From Phakellia ventilabrum (taxonomy: Eukaryota > Porifera > Demospongiae > Axinellida > Axinellidae), in the NCBI GenBank assembly GCA_963921505.1, contig OY997388.1, positions 2,297,201 through 2,361,200 of the forward strand: a DNA stretch of 64,000 nt. The letters are read 5' to 3'. The first letter of the stretch is position 1; each line of letters opens with the position of its first letter. Under the pieces are notes generated by a model that was given only the letters and a program-made list of their open reading frames with translations, made no database searches and had not been told where the DNA came from. This document shows, piece by piece, positions 60,601 to 64,000 of this stretch. The position numbers and the translations under genes were made by a program.

Positions 60601-63485
60601 TAGCTAGCTGATTTGTCGATAAATTTACCTAATACAGAAAAAACTAACTACCTAGCTATAGTATAGTCTCACGCACCACCATTCTCGACAACAGAGTTCT
60701 GCTCATCGAGGGAGGGCGGTGAGCTGCAGCTATCGAGCAGGATACAATATAGGAGAGGTCAACACCGAACTCCTCTCCCTTCGAGCTCAAGTGTCCTTGA
60801 ACCTGCACGCTGTGGATCCTTGAGGAACGCAAAGCCTTTGAGTTGTGGAGTAAAGCTAAGAACAAGCCACTACCTCTCATGTCCTAGCAGAGCTACACTA
60901 TCAGCTGTTTGTTAGTAAATATCTAGCCACTCAGTACATAACTAAAGCATAGACACAGGGAAACAACAGAGTAGCTGCACCCACACACAATTCCACTGTA
61001 GTATAATGGCATTATATGAAATGCTATGGCAGCAGTATAAACATGCTATTCATGTCCTATAATCGGTCACAGTTGATATAGCCAGAGGGAGAGAATTACC
61101 AGCCATTTTTCTCTACATGTACCTTGAGGGAGGGAATTATGGCTCATACACACCCTCTATGGGATTTAGTTACAAGTGGGATATAGCCTCGTTCACAGGC
61201 CTCCACCCAGCTTTTGTCGCTTGCAGTAGGATATATTTTATTGTAAACACTACGTATGGCTGCTAAATATTATATGCATATGGCAGTCGGGCGTTGAGAG
61301 GTCGCCACCCCTAGATTGGCTTTGAAATTCGGCCCTCACCTGCACTGGTCGGTGCTGGGATCAGTGCTGGCATCTGCCTCGGGGGCTGAGAGATCGAGGC
61401 GTTGGTGGACGCGAGTGACGTTGGCTCTGCCGGTTGCCTCGCATTTTCGGCCATTCTTCGGTGCTACACTGATTTGAACAGCGATCGTCGATCTGTCCCA
61501 CCACTGCTGCTTTTAAGGACACAAATGCGCGGAATCTGCTGCGCATGCGTTGCCTGTATGTGGCTCCTCCCCGTTAACTCCGACCTTGAACTCCTGCGTA
61601 GCACCAAAGAGCACGCAATAGAGTAGGCGCGGCGACTAGGGAGGCTACGTGCGCAACAATGGTAGTGGTAGCACCCGGAGGAGAAGAGGGAACATCGATG
61701 GATCGCCGGACAGCGGGTAAGGCTGATTCGGATGCAGCATTCTCAAACCCTGGGACTGGCCGAACGGTCAGCTGAGCAGCGTAATGCAGCTCGATTTCCG
61801 CAAGGCCGTCTGCATGGACTAATACCATGTATGCAGTGAGTCCTTTATTTTCAAGCGGAAGGCAGCATGTTTAACTGTAGCAATGTCAACTTCAGATTAA
61901 GTGTATGAAGGGTTTGTGTTTTGGATGTTCACTGCGATCAGTAGCTACTCCACTAGCACAGGCTTTGCTATAGTGGCAAAAGTAGTAAGTGTACCTATTG
62001 ACACATGGCTAGAAAAATCTGAGAGTAGCTAGAACATCCAGGAATGTTAGTCTCGTTCCCAGTCTCCACACCCAGCTTTTTTCACATGTAGTTATGCCAA
62101 AAAAAAAACTGTTGGGAGTGGAGACTGGGAACAAGGCTACTAGAAGGTATGGTACAGCTTTGTTATTATCTCTAATACACTAATGTATTCATACTCCACA
62201 ATGTCCAAGGTAAGAATCAATACAACAAAAGTACTGCCAACACCCTTGCTGAAATCGGCATCTAAATTTTATTGTAATAAATGATTCAGTTGTAGAAAGG
62301 ACTGTGATTGCATACAATAATATGTGGTAGCGCTACATACCACAAATTAATTCTTTACTACTACTATACTGGAATTATGATGTTTGTAGCTTCTAAATTC
62401 AGAATTAGAAGTTTGTGGAATATTCTCAGGTTCTTTTTATTCCGTAAGGTATGCATGGTTTTAAATCTGTCAAACAATAATACGCTGGTGGGCTGGGATA
62501 CTCTGTAGCCATCAGTCATGACATTGTAATGTCAAACAATAATACGCTGGTGGGCTGGGATACTTTGTAGCCATCAGTCATGACATTGTAATCTGTCAAA
62601 CAATAATACGCTGGTGGGCTGGGATATTCTGTAGCCATCAGTCATGACATTGTAATCTGTCAAACAATAATACGCTGGTGGGCTGGGATACTCTGTAGCC
62701 ATCAGTCATGACATTGTAATCTGTCAAACAATAATACGCTGGTGGGCTGGGATACTCTGTAGCCATCAGTCATGACATTGTAATCTGTCAAACAATAATA
62801 CGCTGGTGGGCTGGGATACTCTGTAGCCATCAGTCATGACATTGTAATCTGTCAAACAATAATACGCTGGTGGGCTGGGATACTCTGTAGCCATCAGTCA
62901 TGACATTGTAATCTGTCAAACAATAATACGCTGGTGGGCTGGGATATTCTGTAGCCATCAGTCATGACATTGTAATGTCAATGAAATTGCAAGATTAGCA
63001 GGTGCAAATTAGCTAATCAAACATACCGGATTTAGTAGCAAACTCCCTGCACTGAGTATGTAAACATTTTTTTCTTCTACACACAAAACCAGACAATTGC
63101 TAAACAGCTTACATTAATTTGCAGGCACTAGCCTAAGGTACACTATATTATATACTTTGGGACAGTTGATTCAGTTCAGTAAAACTTACTTTAGGGTTAG
63201 CTCATTTTTCCTTAGCATGGAAATGTTTTCCCGACCAGTCATCCCCAGACTCTCCCCACAACCCCATTTAATGCAACCTTCAAAGGAGAGCCTGGGAACA
63301 AGGCTAACTTCCCAATATCTGAGAATGCAACTATAGGTTGTAGTATATATCTGGTCACTTTAGTTAGTTAAAGAGACTAGAACGGCATCTTCGGTCCTTA
63401 CCTCAATATCTCTAGATGGTTGTTCTGTCGCAGACCTTCTGCAAAGTGTGCTGCTCCAGAGACCCCTATCTGGTTGGACTGAAGG
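18607..63485 (-). CDS. LRR exon array of an NLR/ribonuclease-inhibitor-type protein
   Basis: Thirteen minus-strand exons each encode one 28-residue leucine-rich repeat of the RI type, consensus LxxNxIxxxGAxxLAxALxxNxSLxxL, closest in style to the LRR part of NLRC3-like NLR proteins. All but one are exactly 84 bp, start with the last base of a codon and end two bases into the next, so exons can be added or lost without a frameshift. A terminal exon with a stop is at 18607-18676. RI-type LRRs bind protein or other ligands on their concave face. No NACHT, death-fold or membrane segment is seen in the window, so the N-terminal part is outside, unrecognised, or the array spans more than one gene (the exon at 63402 lies beyond the CpG-rich region at 61.5 kb). 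Confidence 0.8.
19134..19872. repeat. Direct duplication flanking the first LRR exon
   Basis: About 195 bp at 19134-19330 (start CACTAAGTAATTACATGG) recur at 19679-19872. The LRR exon at 19459 lies between. The same intron sequence is present once after each other type A exon (28.3, 43.7, 49.2 kb). Confidence 0.9.
19459..19542 (-). CDS. LRR exon type A (1)
   Basis: Repeat LWRNQITDVGARALGKAL then RVNQSLTALK. Acceptor CCCAG, donor GTGAGT, 84 bp. The two residues before Asn are Trp-Arg. Confidence 0.9.
20018..20387. mobile_element. hAT-like MITE family 1, copy 1
   Basis: 370 bp with terminal inverted repeat CAGTGGCGGATCTAG / CTAGATCCGCCACTG and a 5-bp target duplication CACTC. No transposase. 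The TIR style (CAGTGGCGGATC) is typical of hAT elements; 5-bp duplications are known for one hAT group. Further copies at 23437, 28679, 37637, 44005 and 49531 share the same target site, so they arose by segmental duplication, not by new insertion. Confidence 0.9.
20393..22157 (-). other. LRR intron with a conserved CpG-containing block
   Basis: Long intron shared almost unchanged by five units. At 21369-21720 a block with GAAGATGGCAGCGG-like (minus) and several CpG (CTCGCTCAGAGTCGCCCC) lies, resembling a small promoter or another element; it recurs near 23936, 30656, 38956 and 50600. I find no supported exon between. Confidence 0.5.
22158..22241 (-). CDS. LRR exon type B (2)
   Basis: Repeat LSHNAIADDGAAALAGAL then NVNHSLKTLE. 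Acceptor CTCCAG, donor GTGAGT, 84 bp. Variable pair: Ser-His. Confidence 0.92.
22686..22737. repeat. Perfect 24-bp hairpin, copy 1
   Basis: Arms TACACCCCTTTGTATCAGTA... and its exact complement, 24 bp each, with loop GTTT. Same structure at 25253 and 40339. In two sister units (31943, 51934) only the left arm and the loop exist, followed by other sequence. Confidence 0.95.
23250..23436. other. Unit junction: intron of LRR type A joined after a TTTCGCGGAC motif
   Basis: Sequence downstream of the hairpin in other units continues from TTTCGCGGAC into TAAGGATTTTTATAG; here it jumps to ATTGTCACAAAT, which belongs to the intron beside type A exons. This marks a deletion or unequal crossover that removed the second hAT-like element and the type A exon of this unit. 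Confidence 0.8.
23437..23806. mobile_element. hAT-like MITE family 1, copy 2
   Basis: 370 bp, same ends and flanks as copy 1 and almost identical in sequence. Shortly after it (about 23850) about 850 bp of the intron present in unit 1 is absent. Confidence 0.9.
24725..24808 (-). CDS. LRR exon type B (3)
   Basis: Identical in protein to the exon at 22158 (LSHNAIADDG). The two share all flanking sequence, so this is the most recent duplication in the array. Confidence 0.92.
25253..25304. repeat. Perfect 24-bp hairpin, copy 2
   Basis: Same arms and loop as at 22686. Confidence 0.95.
26081..26416. mobile_element. hAT-like MITE family 2, left part (copy 1)
   Basis: Starts CAGTGGTGGATCCAGGATCC after TAAAG. 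The first 336 bp of the 499-bp element seen whole at 55496. Here it ends flush against a fossil retroelement fragment. Confidence 0.88.
26417..27989 (-). mobile_element. Fossil DIRS/Ngaro-group retroelement fragment, copy 1
   Basis: Minus-strand fragment of a tyrosine-recombinase retrotransposon. It carries reverse transcriptase (LVYLDDGL with the YLDD active-site motif, VLPFGLSSACYMFTKLLRPL) and a short gag-like part near 27.7-27.9 kb. It is broken, with several breaks, and lacks the RNase H and recombinase parts. A few percent different from the copies at 33.5 and 41.5 kb. It shares its junction with the hAT-like repeat with those copies, so it moved by host duplication. Confidence 0.88.
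28102..28185 (-). CDS. LRR exon type A (4), with a 9-bp duplicated acceptor
   Basis: Repeat LQSNRITDVGARALGEAL then RVNQSLTELK. The nine bases TCTGCAGAG at the 5' border are duplicated, giving two in-frame acceptors (exon start at 28185 or 28194), so the exon can be 84 or 93 bp. Variable pair: Gln-Ser. Confidence 0.88.
28679..29636. mobile_element. hAT-like MITE family 1, copy 3, interrupted
   Basis: Same element and flank as copy 1, but split by a 578-bp element at 28793-29370. Confidence 0.88.
28793..29370. mobile_element. 578-bp inverted-repeat element nested in MITE 1, 9-bp target duplication
   Basis: Ends TAGCCTCGTACCCAGGC and the inverse GCCTGGGTACGAGGCTA (followed by a short AGTAGTAGGCTA). 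Flanked by CCCTTCCCC at 28784-28792 and 29371-29379, a perfect 9-bp duplication as made by Mutator-like transposases. The host element is unbroken in sister units, so this is a clean young insertion. A related end is at about 56170-56230. Confidence 0.85.
31424..31507 (-). CDS. LRR exon type B (5)
   Basis: Repeat LSWNTIANDGAAALAGAL then NVNHSLKTLE. Variable pair Ser-Trp; also Ala to Thr and Asp to Asn nearby compared with the exon at 22158. 84 bp, same splice sites. Confidence 0.92.
32000..32007. other. Empty site of the 2.3-kb element
   Basis: CAATTAGC occurs once here, in the same context that surrounds the element at 51999-54310 (left TAGGCACACT, right ATTAGCTAAACTG). Confidence 0.9.
33208..33543. 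mobile_element. hAT-like MITE family 2, left part (copy 2)
   Basis: 336 bp, as at 26081, again flush with a retroelement fossil. Confidence 0.88.
33544..35549 (-). mobile_element. Fossil DIRS/Ngaro-group retroelement fragment, copy 2
   Basis: Longer than copy 1. Minus strand carries, in order, a gag-like N-terminal part, a zinc knuckle (CFACGEMGHLRSYC), and reverse transcriptase with YLDD. No recombinase part. The reverse-transcriptase frame is largely open, but the element as a whole is broken with a few breaks. Very similar to copy 3. Confidence 0.88.
35575..37010 (+). mobile_element. hAT transposase remnant
   Basis: Plus-strand frames give hAT transposase motifs in order: VYRVKVLTAFLHAAVPLS, HVAVIFDGTTYLGEAL (first catalytic Asp), MRDGASSNNVAMRTLN (second Asp), ACFSHTLDRVGSHF, SATRWWSKWEV, and the dimerisation motif PSSAASERVFSLFN near 36890. 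An in-frame TGA lies near 35811, frame changes near 36320 and 36475, and a TAA at 36875, so it is dead. No clear terminal repeats; it sits between a retroelement fossil and an LRR exon, inserted at GAGGGTCTAC. Confidence 0.88.
37158..37241 (-). CDS. LRR exon type A, divergent (6)
   Basis: Repeat LYRNRITDEGAKVIGEAL then RMNKSLTKLE. It differs from other type A exons at many positions and its nearby intron is also unlike theirs, so it is an older copy. Variable pair: Tyr-Arg. Confidence 0.9.
37637..38007. mobile_element. hAT-like MITE family 1, copy 4
   Basis: 371 bp with slightly changed ends (CAGTGGCAGATC); same target site as the other copies. Confidence 0.88.
39811..39894 (-). CDS. LRR exon type B (7)
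   Basis: Repeat LWKNAIADDGAAALARVL then NVNHSLKTLK. Variable pair: Trp-Lys. Confidence 0.92.
40339..40390. repeat. Perfect 24-bp hairpin, copy 3
   Basis: Same arms and loop as at 22686. Confidence 0.95.
41167..41502. mobile_element. hAT-like MITE family 2, left part (copy 3)
   Basis: 336 bp, as at 26081. Confidence 0.88.
41503..43511 (-). mobile_element. Fossil DIRS/Ngaro-group retroelement fragment, copy 3
   Basis: Same extent and parts as copy 2: gag-like part, zinc knuckle, reverse transcriptase with YLDD. Broken with a few breaks; young by its near identity to copy 2. Shares the junction with the hAT-like repeat. Confidence 0.88.
43530..43731 (+). mobile_element. Fragment of the hAT transposase remnant
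   Basis: About 200 bp identical to 35570-35770, then cut at CTTTGTCAAAACTT and joined to the intron of a type A exon. The LRR type A exon of this unit is lost at the same junction. Confidence 0.9.
44005..44100. mobile_element. hAT-like MITE family 1, copy 5, left end
   Basis: First 96 bp of the element; the rest is replaced by the retroelement that starts at 44101. Confidence 0.88.
44101..44143 (-). repeat. Split direct repeat B2 of the retroelement
   Basis: TGATAAGGCCTGATGTGCAC and CCAACAATAGG, matching B1 at 44755-44808 apart from a short indel. Confidence 0.75.
44522..44689 (-). repeat. Split direct repeat A2 of the retroelement
   Basis: 168 bp nearly identical to A1 at 48664-48832 (from CAATAGAATGGCAA to GTCAAACGACAG). 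Confidence 0.9.
44755..44808 (-). repeat. Split direct repeat B1 of the retroelement
   Basis: TGATAAGGCCTGCTGTGCAC through CCAACAATAGG; partner of B2. Confidence 0.75.
44850..45812 (-). mobile_element. Tyrosine recombinase part of the retroelement fossil
   Basis: N-terminal SAM-like part (SSTTKNYLNAFRRWKEWAE, the usual arm-binding start) and catalytic part (MSLLAFSAFLRYDELAKLRC with the first Arg, HSLRAGGAT for the HxxR box, CHGRW for the next His/Trp, and a late Tyr). This is the enzyme that DIRS-group elements use in place of a DDE integrase. Fossil: open in pieces. Confidence 0.85.
46170..46465 (-). repeat. 29-bp minisatellite inside the retroelement, about 10 copies
   Basis: Unit CCTCCAAATGGGCTGAGACT then GAAACCCCA. 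Looser ACCAACAGGCTGA and AGCCACCAACTGGCTGAG motifs flank it. It separates the RNase H part from the recombinase part. The minus-strand open frames here come from the repeat. Confidence 0.92.
46584..47979 (-). mobile_element. Reverse transcriptase and RNase H part of the retroelement fossil
   Basis: Carries NLRHLNRFLW, VLPFGLSSACYMFTKLLRPL, ILVYLDDGLCAV and the RNase H start RIVYSDASD. The fragments at 26.4, 33.5 and 41.5 kb match only the reverse-transcriptase part. Confidence 0.85.
48664..48832 (-). repeat. Split direct repeat A1 (5' end of the retroelement)
   Basis: 169 bp, partner of A2. The same end sequence bounds the three fragments at 27989, 35549 and 43511. Confidence 0.88.
48966..49049 (-). 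CDS. LRR exon type A (8)
   Basis: Repeat LKLNRITDVGARALGEAL then RVNQSLTELK. Apart from the variable pair Lys-Leu it equals the exon at 28102. Confidence 0.92.
49531..49809. mobile_element. hAT-like MITE family 1, copy 6, right end lost
   Basis: About 279 bp; ends at TTGCCCGCGG, where the sequence jumps to GTAGGAATGATCG, about 270 bp further along in other units. Confidence 0.85.
51396..51479 (-). CDS. LRR exon type B (9)
   Basis: Repeat LWENAIADDGAAALARAL then NVNHSLKTLE. Variable pair: Trp-Glu. Confidence 0.92.
52170..52925. repeat. GCTATTCTTGCTATTCT simple-sequence array
   Basis: Arrays of CTATT-type 5- and 10-mers broken by TGTGTACATGTATAGCTACT segments that themselves repeat about eight times. 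Confidence 0.95.
53083..53765. repeat. 52-bp satellite, about 13 copies
   Basis: Unit GTTAAACCACGTTCTGACGG then GATTATCATGTTTAAACCCC and ATCTTGTCTTACCT. Copies are about 95 percent alike, with single-base length changes in the G run. Confidence 0.95.
55496..55994. mobile_element. hAT-like MITE family 2, complete copy
   Basis: 499 bp from CAGTGGTGGATCCAGG to the inverse end GGATCCACCACTG, flanked by TAAAG on both sides (55491-55495, 55995-55999). It is the uninterrupted form of the fragments at 26081, 33208 and 41167. Confidence 0.9.
56501..56584 (-). CDS. LRR exon type E (10)
   Basis: Repeat LGDNGIAVAGAAALAEAL then QHNNSLQELQ. Single-copy in this window. Acceptor TCCCAG, donor GTAAGT, 84 bp, same phase. 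Confidence 0.88.
57097..57180 (-). CDS. LRR exon type C (11)
   Basis: Repeat LDVNQIGASGAAHIAEGL then RQNNHLEILR. Acceptor TGTAG, donor GTAAGG, 84 bp. Duplicate at 63402. Variable pair: Asp-Val. Confidence 0.9.
57504..57806. mobile_element. About 300-bp inverted-repeat element
   Basis: Left GGGGGGTCACTCCCATAGAC and right end in inverted order (GTCTATGGCAGTGACCCCCC), about 45 bp alike. The left part of a second copy is at 63864-64000 within a duplicated segment. Related ends (GAGTGACCCCCCTTG) occur near 32320 and 54640. Confidence 0.78.
58815..58898 (-). CDS. LRR exon type D (12)
   Basis: Repeat LSRNDLTAGAAHVLGQVL then KVNQTLRSLK. 84 bp, acceptor GTCCAG, donor GTGAGT. Variable pair: Ser-Arg. 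Confidence 0.88.
59027..60195. repeat. Direct duplication of about 310 bp
   Basis: 59027-59335 and 59884-60195 are about 95 percent alike (GTAAACTGATGACT, then TTAGCCTCGACCCAGGCCTT). Short pieces around them (GGGCAGTCGGGCGTTGAGAG) recur at 59838 and 61281. No exon recognised. Confidence 0.88.
60657..60870 (-). other. Possible exon, unresolved
   Basis: A minus-strand open stretch with good codon composition (HLSSKGEEFGVDLSY, PPSMSRTLLSRM) preceded by a CTCAAAG acceptor-like site and followed by GTGCGTGAG. No family match. It could link a first exon at 61.4 kb to the LRR exons, but phases could not be settled. Confidence 0.3.
61340..61454 (-). CDS. Candidate first exon, Pro-rich N-terminus
   Basis: ATG frame of 38 codons plus one base (MAENARQPAEPTSLAS, then PPRQMPALIPAP) ending at a strong CAG/GTGAGG donor. 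It ends in phase 1 whereas the LRR exons need phase 2, so at least one more exon must lie between if it belongs to the LRR gene. Confidence 0.4.
61659..61716 (+). CDS. Candidate first exon, plus strand
   Basis: ATG frame (MVVVAPGGEEGTSMD) ending at GCGG/GTAAGG. Its gene would run to the right, but no further plus-strand exon was found before the window ends. The opposite strand is open here too, so this is weak. Confidence 0.25.
62048..62140. mobile_element. About 93-bp foldback element
   Basis: Same family as 17124-17208: GTTCCCAGTCTCCAC / GTGGAGACTGGGAAC arms around a poly-A loop. Confidence 0.85.
62463..62977. repeat. 64-bp satellite, about 8 copies
   Basis: Unit CTGTCAAACAATAATACGCT then GGTGGGCTGGGATACTCTGT and AGCCATCAGTCATGACATTG. 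Copies differ at one or two bases (ATACTCT, ATATTCT, ATACTTT); the second and last units lack the ATCT joint. Very young. Confidence 0.95.
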
Positions 63486-64000
63486 CTACATGGGTAGGAG
63501 GTAGAGAGATAGCCATCAGTCTGGATGTGAGTCACTACAGGATTCATGCAGAGGCAGTGTGTCCTCATGTTCTGTGTGCTGGATTAATTATGGCTTTACT
63601 GAGCACATGGATGTACAGTTACATGGCTTCAGTATAAAGAGGATAATTAAATTAAAGGCTGACTAGTATGTCCTAATATGGTATGCCAGCATGCTGCATT
63701 ACTATAGTGTGACTATTATGTATGCGTACTAATTTCAGAAAACTGCTCTTCCTGCTGATATAAAAGCTAGAAAAGCTTATTTATACTCTACTTTAACGTT
63801 AAGGAAATGTTGTAAGTGATCATATACACAAGTGATCATGTACACTTGTGCTATTCCAAGGGGGGTCACTCCCATAGACTCTGTAGTAACAACTGCAATC
63901 GCAGGTCAAGACCTTGACCAGCCATTTTCTGCAGCTTTGCTGTTGACTGTGCTAATATTTAGCCCTTGACCTTCGACCTCACATGCACCCCACCCAGAGT
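63210..64000. repeat. Segmental duplicate of 56.9-57.7 kb
   Basis: From CCAGACTCTCCCCACAACCC on, this repeats 56935 onward, including an LRR exon, its introns and the left part of the inverted-repeat element. A short extra stretch at about 63660-63720 is absent from the other copy. The duplicate runs out of the window. Confidence 0.93.
63402..63485 (-). CDS. LRR exon type C duplicate (13)
   Basis: Repeat LQSNQIGVSGAAHFAEGL then RQNNHLEILR. It differs from the exon at 57097 in the variable pair (Gln-Ser for Asp-Val), plus Ala to Val and Ile to Phe, while the flanks are nearly identical. It lies upstream of the CpG-rich block, so it may belong to a neighbouring gene copy. Confidence 0.9.

Larger units (their letters stand above)
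61320..61830. promoter_or_regulatory. CpG-rich block, candidate divergent promoter
   Basis: Markedly richer in CpG and GC than its surroundings (CTCGAGG-, GCGCATGCG-, GGCGCGGCGAC-like stretches). It holds two outward-facing ATG-plus-donor frames, minus at 61340-61454 and plus at 61659-61716. No TATA box seen. Confidence 0.45.

Overview
This is eukaryotic, animal DNA: short introns with GT-AG borders, many inverted-repeat DNA elements, micro- and minisatellites, and three animal gene families (mTOR, espin, NLR-type leucine-rich repeats) plus one fibrinogen-type domain. A sponge or other early-branching marine invertebrate would fit, but nothing in the window proves the taxon.

Region 1 (about 0.9-10.4 kb, minus strand) is an mTOR homologue read from HEAT/FAT-type exons through FRB to the kinase activation region and the C-terminal FATC exon. 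It is rearranged: a 174-bp microinversion turns part of one FAT exon plus its intron to the other strand, one FRB-adjacent exon is partly duplicated, the exons for most of the kinase N-lobe are absent, and some exons carry frame breaks. Region 2 (about 11.9-17.4 kb, plus strand) is an espin-like gene: ankyrin repeats, then three Trp-Lys/Arg-Arg/Lys modules as in the espin C-terminus, a stop and an AATAAA. A fibrinogen-related C-terminal domain lies in one of its introns on the opposite strand.

Region 3 (18.6-63.5 kb, minus strand) is dominated by one system: thirteen leucine-rich-repeat exons, nearly all exactly 84 bp with identical splice phase, plus a terminal exon with a stop. Most belong to two types (A and B) carried in a tandemly duplicated segment about 6.7 to 11.8 kb long. 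The introns of the copies are nearly identical, yet the exons differ, and the differences pile up at the two residues just before the conserved Asn of each repeat. This looks like a young, expanding and diversifying receptor-type LRR array. Because each exon is phase-symmetric, any number of copies keeps the reading frame.

The duplicated segment carries passengers: two families of hAT-like short inverted-repeat elements with 5-bp target duplications, a broken hAT transposase gene, three fossil fragments of a tyrosine-recombinase (DIRS/Ngaro group) retroelement, and one longer fossil of it with split direct repeats. A 2.3-kb inverted-repeat element has an empty counterpart site in a sister unit. 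These insertions give a relative order for the duplications. The far end (about 56-64 kb) holds single LRR exons, a second small duplication, a CpG-rich possible divergent promoter near 61.5 kb, and a 64-bp satellite.
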